Source of the DNA: Mucilaginibacter tolerans
GTDB lineage: Bacteria > Bacteroidota > Bacteroidia > Sphingobacteriales > Sphingobacteriaceae
Reading direction: 5' to 3'
Assembly: GCF_030519375.1 (NCBI RefSeq)
Contig: NZ_JAUMKB010000008.1
Location: forward strand, 62,001-126,000
Length of the DNA stretch: 64,000 bases
Positions within the stretch are counted from its first letter, which is position 1. Each line of letters begins with the position of its first letter. This document shows, piece by piece, positions 17,570 through 26,026 of the stretch. The notes below the pieces were generated by a model. That model saw only the letters and a program-made list of their open reading frames with translations, searched no databases and was not told the DNA's origin. The position numbers and the translations under genes were made by a program.

Positions 17570-20020
17570 ATGAAGATTTTAAAATTCGGAGGCACTTCAG
17601 TCGGTTCTGCGCAAAGCATCAGCACTGTGATCGACATATTGAAAAAAGAATATGAAGTCGGTGAAAAGCCGATAGTGGTTTTATCGGCTATGGGCGGCGT
17701 AACCAACCTGCTTTCGGCAATGGCCGAAAAAGCATCGCGTGGCGAAGATTTCACCGCTGAACTTGCTGAACTGGAAACACGTCATTTCGATATGGTCCGT
17801 ACCTTATTGAGCGTACAGAACCAAAACCCGGCATACACCCGGCTGAAGATTAATTTTAATCACCTGGAAGAGCTATTGCAGGGAGTATCAACCCTCCGTG
17901 AACTTACTGCTAAAACCAAGGACCTGATCTTAAGTTATGGCGAACGCTGTTCTACACTGATGATCAGCAAAATAGCAGCACAATATTTTCCTGAAGCTTT
18001 GTTTGCAGATGCCTCCGAACTGATTAAAACCGACAGCGATTTCGGCCATGCCAAAGTAAATATGGACCTGACCGAGTTGCTGATTAAAGGCTTCATACAG
18101 GAGAACCCGAACAAAATGTTGTTTGTAACCGGCTTCATCGCTTCCAACGAAGCCGGGCAGATTACCACATTAGGCCGCGGCGGCAGCGATTATACTGCAG
18201 CCATATTTGGTGCAGCGTTGAATGCTGCCGAAATACAGATCTGGACCGATGTGAACGGTATGATGACTGCCGACCCACGCATGGTTAAGAAAGCTTTTTC
18301 ATTACCCGAGTTAACTTATACTGAAGCGATGGAGTTATCTTACTTCGGTGCAAAGGTGATCTACCCGCCAACTATGATACCGGCTTTTTTAAAGAAGATC
18401 CCGATCGTTATAAAAAACACTTTTCAGGTCGATTTTGAAGGGACAGTAATTCAGCATCATTGCAAAGCATCTTCACTGCCTATCAAAGGTATATCATCTA
18501 TCAGCGATATCAGTATTATTAACGTTCAGGGCAGCGGCATGGTGGGTAAGTCTGGTTTCAGTGGGCGCTTATTCTCATTATTGGCGCGCGAGCAGATTAA
18601 TATTATCCTGATTACCCAATCATCATCAGAACATAGTATCACTTTTGCTGTAAATCCACACGATTCTGAAAAGGCAAGACGTGTTATAGAACAGGAATTT
18701 GAACTTGAGCTTCTGGCTAATAAGCTCGATCGTCCTGATATCGAACAAAAACTTTCCATCCTGGCAATAGTAGGCGAAAACATGAAACAGACACCGGGCA
18801 TCTCAGGCAAATTGTTTCATGCACTTGGCCGAAATGGTGTTAATGTGAGGGCTATTGCACAAGGATCATCCGAATACAATATCTCTGTAATTATTTCACA
18901 AAGCGACCTGGCAAAGGCGTTGAACGCTGTGCATGATGCCTTTTTTGTACAACTGAATAAAACGCTTCATGCCTTTTGCCTTGGTACAGGAAATATAGGT
19001 ACAACGTTATTCCGCCAGCTAAATCAGCATAGCGAGTTTTTGCAACAAAATAATGGCATCCAGGTAAAGATTGTGGGGATCAGCAATACCCGCAAAATGG
19101 TGTTCAACTCAGATGGTTTTTCACTGGATAACTGGCAGGATGATTTGGAAGAATCACAAGAAAAAGCTGACCTCGGTTCATTTGTTAAGAAAATGAAGGA
19201 GATGAACCTGCCGAATTGCGTATTTATTGACAATACGGCCAGCCCGAGCCCTATTGCGTTTTATGAAGAGGTCTTTAAGTCAAACATTTCTGTAGTTACC
19301 TGCAATAAGATCGGCAACTCGGCCGCTTATAAACAATACAAGACATTCCGCGACGCTGCCAGACAACACGGTGTCGATTTCTTTTACGAAACCAATGTGG
19401 GCGCAGGGTTACCCATCATCCGCACATTAAAAGACCTAATGAGCAGCGGCGACAGGGTGATGCGTATTGAGGCTATTCTTTCAGGAACTATATCCTTCAT
19501 TTTTAATCATTTTAAGGGCGAAGCGAACTTCCATGATGTGGTGAAACTGGCACAGGAAAAGGGCTATACTGAACCTGATCCGCGTGACGACTTGCGTGGA
19601 ACGGACTTTATGCGGAAGATACTGATACTGGCCCGTGACGCTGGTTACCCCATGGAGGCTGCCGATGTACAGATTGAAAGTATCCTCCCCAAAAGCTGTA
19701 TGGAGGCACAAACGGTAGATGATTTTTATGCCGCGCTTAAACAAGAGGACGCCTATTTTACTACACTGAAAGAGCAGGCCGAAAAGGAAAAGAAGGTGCT
19801 GCGCTATATAGGCAAGCTGGAGGATGGAAAAGCAGCCATCACATTACAAATGGTTGATGAAAACCATCCTTTCTATATGCTTTCAGGCAGTGATAATATT
19901 ATTTCGTTTACCACAGACCGTTATAAAGACCGCCCATTAGTTGTTAAAGGGCCGGGTGCAGGTGCCGAAGTTACCGCAGCTGGTGTATTTGCTGACCTAA
20001 TAAACGTGGGGGCCAATTAA
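17570..20020 (+). CDS. thrA: Bifunctional aspartokinase / homoserine dehydrogenase
   Basis: 816 aa, as in other fused ThrA/MetL proteins. Aspartokinase domain at about 1-300 (MKILKFGGTSVGSAQ; TLGRGGSDYTAA), two ACT domains at about 310-455 (VGKSGFSGRLFS; LAIVGENMKQTPGISG), and homoserine dehydrogenase from about 463 (FCLGTGNIGTTLFRQL, NAD(P)-binding) to the end, including KLAQEKGYTEPDPRDDL. It catalyses the first and third steps from aspartate to homoserine. Allosteric threonine control is expected from the ACT domains. It is the first structural gene after the attenuator and is followed by thrB after one base. Confidence 0.97.
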   Translation: MKILKFGGTSVGSAQSISTVIDILKKEYEVGEKPIVVLSAMGGVTNLLSAMAEKASRGEDFTAELAELETRHFDMVRTLLSVQNQNPAYTRLKINFNHLEELLQGVSTLRELTAKTKDLILSYGERCSTLMISKIAAQYFPEALFADASELIKTDSDFGHAKVNMDLTELLIKGFIQENPNKMLFVTGFIASNEAGQITTLGRGGSDYTAAIFGAALNAAEIQIWTDVNGMMTADPRMVKKAFSLPELTYTEAMELSYFGAKVIYPPTMIPAFLKKIPIVIKNTFQVDFEGTVIQHHCKASSLPIKGISSISDISIINVQGSGMVGKSGFSGRLFSLLAREQINIILITQSSSEHSITFAVNPHDSEKARRVIEQEFELELLANKLDRPDIEQKLSILAIVGENMKQTPGISGKLFHALGRNGVNVRAIAQGSSEYNISVIISQSDLAKALNAVHDAFFVQLNKTLHAFCLGTGNIGTTLFRQLNQHSEFLQQNNGIQVKIVGISNTRKMVFNSDGFSLDNWQDDLEESQEKADLGSFVKKMKEMNLPNCVFIDNTASPSPIAFYEEVFKSNISVVTCNKIGNSAAYKQYKTFRDAARQHGVDFFYETNVGAGLPIIRTLKDLMSSGDRVMRIEAILSGTISFIFNHFKGEANFHDVVKLAQEKGYTEPDPRDDLRGTDFMRKILILARDAGYPMEAADVQIESILPKSCMEAQTVDDFYAALKQEDAYFTTLKEQAEKEKKVLRYIGKLEDGKAAITLQMVDENHPFYMLSGSDNIISFTTDRYKDRPLVVKGPGAGAEVTAAGVFADLINVGAN

Positions 20021-20021
20021 T

Positions 20022-20957
20022 ATGAAAGATTCTATAAAAGTTTTTGCCCCGGCAACTGTAGCTAATGTGGTTTGCGGGTTTGATGTATTGGGCTTTGCCG
20101 TAAATGAGCCCGGCGACGAAGTAATTATGCGGGTAACCAACAAGCCAGGAATTACGCTCAGTAAAATAACCGGGGATAACGGTCGGCTGCCACTTGATCC
20201 GGCTAAAAATACCGTTAGTGTTAGTGTTCAGCATTACTTAAAAAGCATTGACCGGACCGATATTGGCCTGGACATCGAGTTGCATAAAAAAATGCCAATA
20301 GGCAGTGGTCTGGGTTCGAGCTCGGCCAGCACCGTTGCAGGTTTATTTGCTGCTAAAACACTATTGGGTGATGAAACCGATGTGGCGAAGTTATTACCCT
20401 TTGCCATCAAGGGCGAGGAGATGGCTTGCGGGCATGGCCATGCGGATAATGTAGCACCGGCACTGATGGGCGGGTTCGTGCTCATTCGCAGCTATGAACC
20501 ATTGGATGTGATCAGGTTGCCGCATCCTAAGGGATTGTATTGCGCTATTGTATTCCCAGATGTAGATGTACCTACCCGTGAGGCCAGGCAGATCATTCGC
20601 GATAAGATATATATGAAAGATGCCGTTACCCAATGGGGTAATATTGCCGGATTGGTAAGCGGTTTGTTTATGAATGATATCGACTTAATTGGCCGCAGTA
20701 TGAAGGATATACTGGTAGAGCCGGTCCGCTCAATGCTGATTCCTGATTTTTACAAAATGAGAGAAATGGCTATGGAAATGGGTGCGGTAAGTTTTGGCAT
20801 ATCCGGCTCCGGTCCTTCAGTATTTGCATTTACAAAAAGTGAAGAAGAAGCAAAACAGATTGCCCAAAAACTGCAAAAGCACCTGGCCGGAGCAGGAATT
20901 GGTTCCAATATCTACGTATCAGATATTAATGATCAGGGACCCCGAGTAATAGGTTGA
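20022..20957 (+). CDS. thrB: Homoserine kinase
   Basis: 311 aa, GHMP kinase family. The ATP-binding motif PIGSGLGSSSASTVAG lies near residue 92, and the C-terminal GHMP motif FGISGSGPSVFAF near residue 258. The start MKDSIKVFAPATVANVVCGFD is typical of Bacteroidetes ThrB. It phosphorylates homoserine for ThrC. The ATG begins just after the thrA stop, indicating a tightly coupled operon. Confidence 0.97.
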   Translation: MKDSIKVFAPATVANVVCGFDVLGFAVNEPGDEVIMRVTNKPGITLSKITGDNGRLPLDPAKNTVSVSVQHYLKSIDRTDIGLDIELHKKMPIGSGLGSSSASTVAGLFAAKTLLGDETDVAKLLPFAIKGEEMACGHGHADNVAPALMGGFVLIRSYEPLDVIRLPHPKGLYCAIVFPDVDVPTREARQIIRDKIYMKDAVTQWGNIAGLVSGLFMNDIDLIGRSMKDILVEPVRSMLIPDFYKMREMAMEMGAVSFGISGSGPSVFAFTKSEEEAKQIAQKLQKHLAGAGIGSNIYVSDINDQGPRVIG

Positions 20958-21028
20958 ATCTGAAAGGTAAAAGGCCACAGCACAGAAAATGAACAATCGT
21001 AATTCGTAAATCTAAAATCGTACATCAA

Positions 21029-22339
21029 TTGAAATTCTATAGTACCAACAATACCTCCCACCAGGTCTCATTCAAAGAGGCTGTTTTTAATAGTATGCCG
21101 CAAGACCGGGGTTTATATATGCCTGTTTCAATCCCGAGGCTGGATGATAAGTTTTTAAACAACCTGGATAGCTTTACGCTGCCGGAAATAGCATTTTATG
21201 TGGCTAAGAACCTTTTGGGTGATGACATTCCGGACAATGACCTGAAGGCGATTATTACTGATGCTATCAATTTTTTCGCGCCTGTCGTTGGGCTGGAAGA
21301 AAGTGTGTATGTACTTGAGCTGTGGCATGGCCCTTCGTTGGCGTTTAAAGATTTTGGTGCACGCTTTATGAGTCGGGTGATGAGCTACTTTCTAAAAGAA
21401 GGAGAGAAGCAGCTGGATGTATTGGTGGCAACTTCGGGCGATACAGGGGGGGCGGTTGCGCTTGGCTTTTTAGGTGTTCCGAATACCAGGGTTACCATCC
21501 TTTACCCAAAAGGAAAAGTAAGCGGCATACAGGAATTGCAACTAACCACTAATGGACAAAATATCCGTGCCATTGAGGTCGACGGTACTTTTGATGATTG
21601 CCAGGCATTGGTTAAACAAGCGTTTACCGATCCTGAACTAAATAAAAAATTCAGGCTTACTTCAGCTAATTCTATCAATATAGCCCGTTTAATACCTCAA
21701 ACGTTCTACTACTTTAATGCCTATGCTCAATTATTGAAACAAGGTAAGAATAAAGTGGTATTTTCTGTGCCGAGCGGTAATTTCGGGAATATTGGTGCCG
21801 GGATTCTGGCCTGGAAAATGGGCTTACCAGTGGAACAATTTATTGCTGCCACTAATGCTAATGACACTGTTCCTGAGTTTTTGAGAACTGGTGTTTATCA
21901 GGCTAAACCATCGGTACAAACCATATCTAACGCGATGGATGTGGGTAACCCAAGTAACTGGGTGAGGATTGCTGATATGTTTAAAGCCGACCCGGTTGAA
22001 CTCACCAAAAAGGTAGTCGGTTTTAGTTATACTGATGAGGAAACATTACAGGCTATCGAAAAGATTTACAGTAGCTACAACTATGTGGTATGCCCGCATA
22101 CGGCAATAGCATGGCAGGCATTAAAAGACTGGCAGCAGAATCAGCCTACGGGAAAAGCTGCGGGCGTGTTTCTGTCAACGGCACATCCATGTAAATTTCC
22201 GGATGTACTACCCGATCACGTTTCAAAAGCTATTGTGATACCAGAAGAAGTGAAGAGGCTGGAAGGTAAAACCAAGCATGCAGCTTCGCTGGGTATTGAC
22301 TTTGAAGATTTCAAGAAGTATTTACTGGAAAATAACTAA
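21029..22339 (+). CDS. thrC: Threonine synthase
   Basis: 436 aa, PLP-dependent fold type II. The start is TTG at 21029 (MKFYSTNNTSHQVSF), 71 bases after thrB. The PLP lysine is in LAFKDFGARFM (near residue 112), the phosphate-binding loop is SGDTGGAV, and PSGNFGN is present. It converts O-phosphohomoserine to threonine and completes the pathway encoded by this operon. The short thrB-thrC spacer shows no terminator. Confidence 0.97.
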   Translation: MKFYSTNNTSHQVSFKEAVFNSMPQDRGLYMPVSIPRLDDKFLNNLDSFTLPEIAFYVAKNLLGDDIPDNDLKAIITDAINFFAPVVGLEESVYVLELWHGPSLAFKDFGARFMSRVMSYFLKEGEKQLDVLVATSGDTGGAVALGFLGVPNTRVTILYPKGKVSGIQELQLTTNGQNIRAIEVDGTFDDCQALVKQAFTDPELNKKFRLTSANSINIARLIPQTFYYFNAYAQLLKQGKNKVVFSVPSGNFGNIGAGILAWKMGLPVEQFIAATNANDTVPEFLRTGVYQAKPSVQTISNAMDVGNPSNWVRIADMFKADPVELTKKVVGFSYTDEETLQAIEKIYSSYNYVVCPHTAIAWQALKDWQQNQPTGKAAGVFLSTAHPCKFPDVLPDHVSKAIVIPEEVKRLEGKTKHAASLGIDFEDFKKYLLENN

Positions 22340-22353
22340 CATTATTTTCCAGT
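22324..22353. terminator. Terminator hairpin after thrC
   Basis: actggaaaata (22324-22334) pairs perfectly with tattttccagt (22343-22353) around an eight-base loop. It spans the thrC stop codon and lies between convergent genes; a T run follows at about 22365. Confidence 0.6.
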
Positions 22354-22361
22354 AAGCAGGG

Positions 22362-23603
22362 CTATTTTTTACCAAAGAGAAATTTTACACCCAGGCTAAC
22401 AGTTTGATTGTTTGCATCAAAGGTTGAGGTCCGCGAAAAGGAGGCTTTGTTAATGTAGGTGAAGCATACCTCTATTTTTTTATTTAAGACCATACCCGCT
22501 TGTAGCGGAAAGTTAATCCAAAAAGGCGCGAGATCTGGTCCGGCTATATCGGATTCGTCAATGACAAATTTGTTGTTAGTATAAGACGAAAAATTGAAAG
22601 CTATGCCAGCATCTATATATACCTTAAAATCGTCCTTATTGTAAAAATTGAACAATATTTGTGGTGCAACAGAAGCGGTGTATTGGTTAAATGTATAAGT
22701 CGTATGTGCGCTTGTGCCATCGACCCGGGCTATCTGGTATGCATAATTCGGATTGGCATACGAAAAAGCTATTTCTCCCCTGAATACAAACCTTTGAACG
22801 TTTGGATTATCAAAAAAATCAACACCAAGATTAATTCTGGGAGATGTTGCTGCCTGGCCATGCAATATATCTGTTGGTAATCCGGCAATGGTTATTTCCG
22901 AAACCTCTGTAGTAGTTCTTCCTACGGAGATACCGGCAAAAAACCGGCTTGAGGAAGCTTTCTTAGTAAAAGTCTTTTTATCGTTATTATTGACTTCATT
23001 TATTAACTGCTCTAAATCTGTTTGTTCATAACGAGCCTGATCTAATTTATTTACAAGGCCCGGGATTTGTAAGTTTAGTTTATTGATATATGAAATTAGC
23101 TGACCCTTGAAAACCTGTTTGTCAACTATTTCGTGTGCATTGGTATAATACTCATAGTATTTAAGCTCTTCGGGGGAGCCGTTGGTTTCTGCTACAAAGA
23201 ACCTGGTTTTAATTTCGTCAGTGTACTTGTATAAGGTCATGTGACTACCGGTGGCAAGTCGCTGCAGAAATATGGTATCTGATTTCAAGGTCGTATCCAA
23301 TTTCTCGGGCAGGTTTGAAAAATTGGTCTGATTCGTGCTTATCTCCCCGGTATAAGCTACATACGTTTCAAGTCCGGTAATCTGGAATTCCTTAATAGAT
23401 TGAGGATTAAATTGAAGAACCTGCTTTTCAGTTTTGTTAACCTTGAAATCTATTGATTTCGGATTTTGGCGCCATTCCCTATAGTTTATAAATCCTTTTA
23501 ATGTATCTCGATTGTTTTTTAAAATATAGCCTGGATGGTAATTGGATTGGGCGAAAAGAGCAAAAGGGACTATTAAAAACAGTGCTGTTAAATTTAGTTT
23601 CAT
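22362..23603 (-). CDS. Putative outer-membrane beta-barrel protein, paralogue A
   Basis: 413 aa with a signal peptide (1-18, ending ALFAQS). The N-terminal half has GYILKNNRDTLKGFINYREW, then a helical, charged middle region (about 175-215). The C-terminal 190 residues alternate hydrophobic/polar and end GVKFLFGKK, as in PorT-like outer-membrane barrels. Function unknown. It is a clear paralogue of the next gene upstream (23673-24896), sharing the same N-terminal motif, KSI.FKV and the NPNVQ..LRAE(I/V) region. Confidence 0.8.
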   Translation of the reverse strand: MKLNLTALFLIVPFALFAQSNYHPGYILKNNRDTLKGFINYREWRQNPKSIDFKVNKTEKQVLQFNPQSIKEFQITGLETYVAYTGEISTNQTNFSNLPEKLDTTLKSDTIFLQRLATGSHMTLYKYTDEIKTRFFVAETNGSPEELKYYEYYTNAHEIVDKQVFKGQLISYINKLNLQIPGLVNKLDQARYEQTDLEQLINEVNNNDKKTFTKKASSSRFFAGISVGRTTTEVSEITIAGLPTDILHGQAATSPRINLGVDFFDNPNVQRFVFRGEIAFSYANPNYAYQIARVDGTSAHTTYTFNQYTASVAPQILFNFYNKDDFKVYIDAGIAFNFSSYTNNKFVIDESDIAGPDLAPFWINFPLQAGMVLNKKIEVCFTYINKASFSRTSTFDANNQTVSLGVKFLFGKK

Positions 23604-23672
23604 ATAGATTATTGTGAATTTGGTTTGGATGATATGGTCGATCTAAAAAACATTTCTACAACGCAATGTCAA

Positions 23673-24896
23673 TCATCGGCCAAATAAATATTTGAATCCG
23701 GCCGATATGGCCCTGTTAGCAACCGAAAAGTTAGTATATTTTGTGTAGGCAGCTGCGCCAGTATAAGTTAATGCGATCTCTATTCTTTTGTCGATTACTA
23801 CGCCGGTTTGCAGAGGAAAACTTGCCCAATAAGACTCCAGTTGATAAGGTGATTGCTGGACATAGCCCGAACTAGCGTAGGTGGCCTTATTATTAGAATA
23901 CGAAGAAAAGTTGAACGAAATACCGCCATCCAGGTAAATCTTAAAAGCATCTTTGTTATAAATATTGAATAATATTTGAGGTGTTATACCCATTGTATAT
24001 TGATTGAATGTATATGTACCTCCGTCAGGTAATACAAATCTGGGGTTAACATATGAGACCGAGACTTCTGCCCTTAAAATTATTTGTTGAACGTTTGGAT
24101 TAATAAATAAGTCAATCCCAGCACTTAATTTGGGGGAAACAGTTGCACGGGAGACTTCAAAATTTCCATCTGAATATCCACTCACATCATATAGGGTTTG
24201 CGTATAATTTACGCCAAAACCAGCAAAAAAACGGCTATTTTTAGCTTTACTTTTATTATTTGCGCCACCATTATCTCCATTTATCATATCAACAACCTTT
24301 TTGAGATCGGCTTCGGTAAATTGTGCATGCTGAACGTAGCTGGCCAAATTTTTATCACTGGTACCATACAGATTTATATAATAATTCAGTTGGCCTCTGT
24401 AAGTTGTTGTTTCGATCACGTTATGCTCATCGGTGTAATATTGATAGTATTTTAGTTCTGTCATCGGACTGCCGCCGTCGGTAGAAACAAAAAATCTTTT
24501 CTTGATATCATCCTTCTGATAATAAAGCTTGAGGTATTTACCGGTTGTTATCTGTCTCAGAAATATGTTTTGTAGCATTTTACTGGTATCTATTCCGGTA
24601 GGAAGATCAGGAAAGCTGGTTTGATCCATGCTGATAATGCCAGAATAGCTTATGTAGTGTTCCATACCGGTAATTTCAAACGATTTGATTGTTTGTGGAT
24701 CAAATTCCAATATGTTCTTGTCGGTTTGCCGTACTTTAAACTGGATAGATTTTGGCGTACGTTCCCACTCACGGTAATCAATATACCCCTTTAAAGTATC
24801 GCCATTGTTTTTTACAGCGTAACCTGAATGGTAGTTAGATTGCGCAAAAATGCTGAGCGGAAGCGCGATAAAAAGCACGATAAGGGAAAGTTTCAT
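23673..24896 (-). CDS. Putative outer-membrane beta-barrel protein, paralogue B
   Basis: 407 aa from the ATG at 24896, which gives a proper signal peptide (MKLSLIVLFIALPLSIFAQS); the upstream ATG at 24935 adds 13 unlikely residues. Same architecture as its neighbour: N-terminal GYAVKNNGDTLKGYIDYREW, charged middle, and a barrel-like C-terminus ending GFKYLFGR. The pair arose by tandem duplication and both are on the strand of metF-metH, 39 bases after the metF stop. They may be cotranscribed with the Met genes by proximity, but nothing shows a functional link. Confidence 0.8.
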   Translation of the reverse strand: MKLSLIVLFIALPLSIFAQSNYHSGYAVKNNGDTLKGYIDYREWERTPKSIQFKVRQTDKNILEFDPQTIKSFEITGMEHYISYSGIISMDQTSFPDLPTGIDTSKMLQNIFLRQITTGKYLKLYYQKDDIKKRFFVSTDGGSPMTELKYYQYYTDEHNVIETTTYRGQLNYYINLYGTSDKNLASYVQHAQFTEADLKKVVDMINGDNGGANNKSKAKNSRFFAGFGVNYTQTLYDVSGYSDGNFEVSRATVSPKLSAGIDLFINPNVQQIILRAEVSVSYVNPRFVLPDGGTYTFNQYTMGITPQILFNIYNKDAFKIYLDGGISFNFSSYSNNKATYASSGYVQQSPYQLESYWASFPLQTGVVIDKRIEIALTYTGAAAYTKYTNFSVANRAISAGFKYLFGR

Positions 24897-24935
24897 TTGA
24901 AATTGTGATAATAGTTCAGACAGTGAAGATAGCAA

Positions 24936-25892
24936 TTAAAATATCGCTTCTGCAATCTTCCTGGTCGGGCCGGCATTACTCATGGTATAAAAGTGCAAAA
25001 CAGGCGCGCCAAACTCAATCAGCTCTTTACATTGGTTGATCATCCATTCAATACCCACTTCGCGGGCGTCTTTATCATTTTTGCAGCCATTTATCGCATC
25101 ACAGAGATCTTCAGGCATATCGATATGAAATGTCTTTGAAAGATTGACCAATTGTTTTGGACTAGTGATTGGCTTTAGCCCTGGTATAATAGGGACATTG
25201 ATGCCATTCACCCGGCAGTTATTCACGAACTCAAAATACTTCTGATTATCAAAAAACATCTGGGTTACAATAAAATTGGCGCCCATATCTACTTTTTGTT
25301 TCAGGTATTTGAAGTCGGTTTTTAAGTTGGGTGCTTCAAAGTGCTTTTCAGGGTATCCGGCCACTCCCACGCAAAAATCCGTTTTCAGGTTCTCTGGGGT
25401 TTCATCATGAAGGTATTTGCCGTTGTTCATGTTTACCACCTGTGCAAGCAAATCAGTAGCGTAACAATGTCCGCCTGGAGTGGGCACAAATGATGAATCG
25501 GCTAAGCGCGCATCGCCCCTGAGCACCAGCACATTCTCAATACCCAAAAACTGCAGGTCTATCAAAGCGTATTCTGTCTCTACTTTAGTAAAACCACCGC
25601 ACAGCAGGTGCGGAACAGTATCTACTTTATATTTATTCATGATGGCCGCGCAGATGGCTATGGTGCCGGGCCTTTTGCGGTAACTTACTTTTTCCAGCAA
25701 GCCGCTTTCATGCTGTTTGTAAATAAAATCCTCGCGCAGCGAGGTGACATCAATAAACGGCGGCTTAAATTCCATCAAGGGGTCGATGGCGTTATAAAGC
25801 CCTTCTATACTGTGGCCTTTAAGTGGCGGTATTAATTCGAATGAAAAAAGTGTTTTGCCTCTTGCGTTTTGTATATGTTCGGTGATCTTCAT
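24936..25892 (-). CDS. metF: 5,10-methylenetetrahydrofolate reductase
   Basis: 318 aa. It reduces methylene-THF to methyl-THF, the methyl donor for MetH. The start TLFSFELIPPLKG has the conserved substrate-binding Glu, and LVLRGDA and GANFIVTQMFFDN are family motifs. It follows metH on the same strand with a 134-base spacer that holds a REP-like repeat. Control by the upstream SAM riboswitch is likely if transcription runs through. A TATATTTG (25917-25910, minus strand) may be a weak internal -7 box. Confidence 0.96.
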   Translation of the reverse strand: MKITEHIQNARGKTLFSFELIPPLKGHSIEGLYNAIDPLMEFKPPFIDVTSLREDFIYKQHESGLLEKVSYRKRPGTIAICAAIMNKYKVDTVPHLLCGGFTKVETEYALIDLQFLGIENVLVLRGDARLADSSFVPTPGGHCYATDLLAQVVNMNNGKYLHDETPENLKTDFCVGVAGYPEKHFEAPNLKTDFKYLKQKVDMGANFIVTQMFFDNQKYFEFVNNCRVNGINVPIIPGLKPITSPKQLVNLSKTFHIDMPEDLCDAINGCKNDKDAREVGIEWMINQCKELIEFGAPVLHFYTMSNAGPTRKIAEAIF

Positions 25893-25935
25893 TTGTGATT
25901 CAGTCGGATCAAATATATAATAACAATTTATACTT

Positions 25936-26020
25936 TGTCATTGCGAGCGTAGCGTGACACTCGCGAACTGTGCCTCTTCGCCCTGTATAGTATGCGATTG
26001 CTTCGTTCCTGGCAATGACA
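25936..26020. repeat. REP-like inverted repeat between metH and metF
   Basis: tgtcattgc (25936-25944) and gcaatgaca (26012-26020) are perfect inverted ends of an 85-base unit with gcgagcgtagcg and gcgattgcttcgttcc inside. This resembles a short interspersed repeat common in many bacterial genomes; only one copy is present here. Confidence 0.6.
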
Positions 26021-26026
26021 GTTTGA

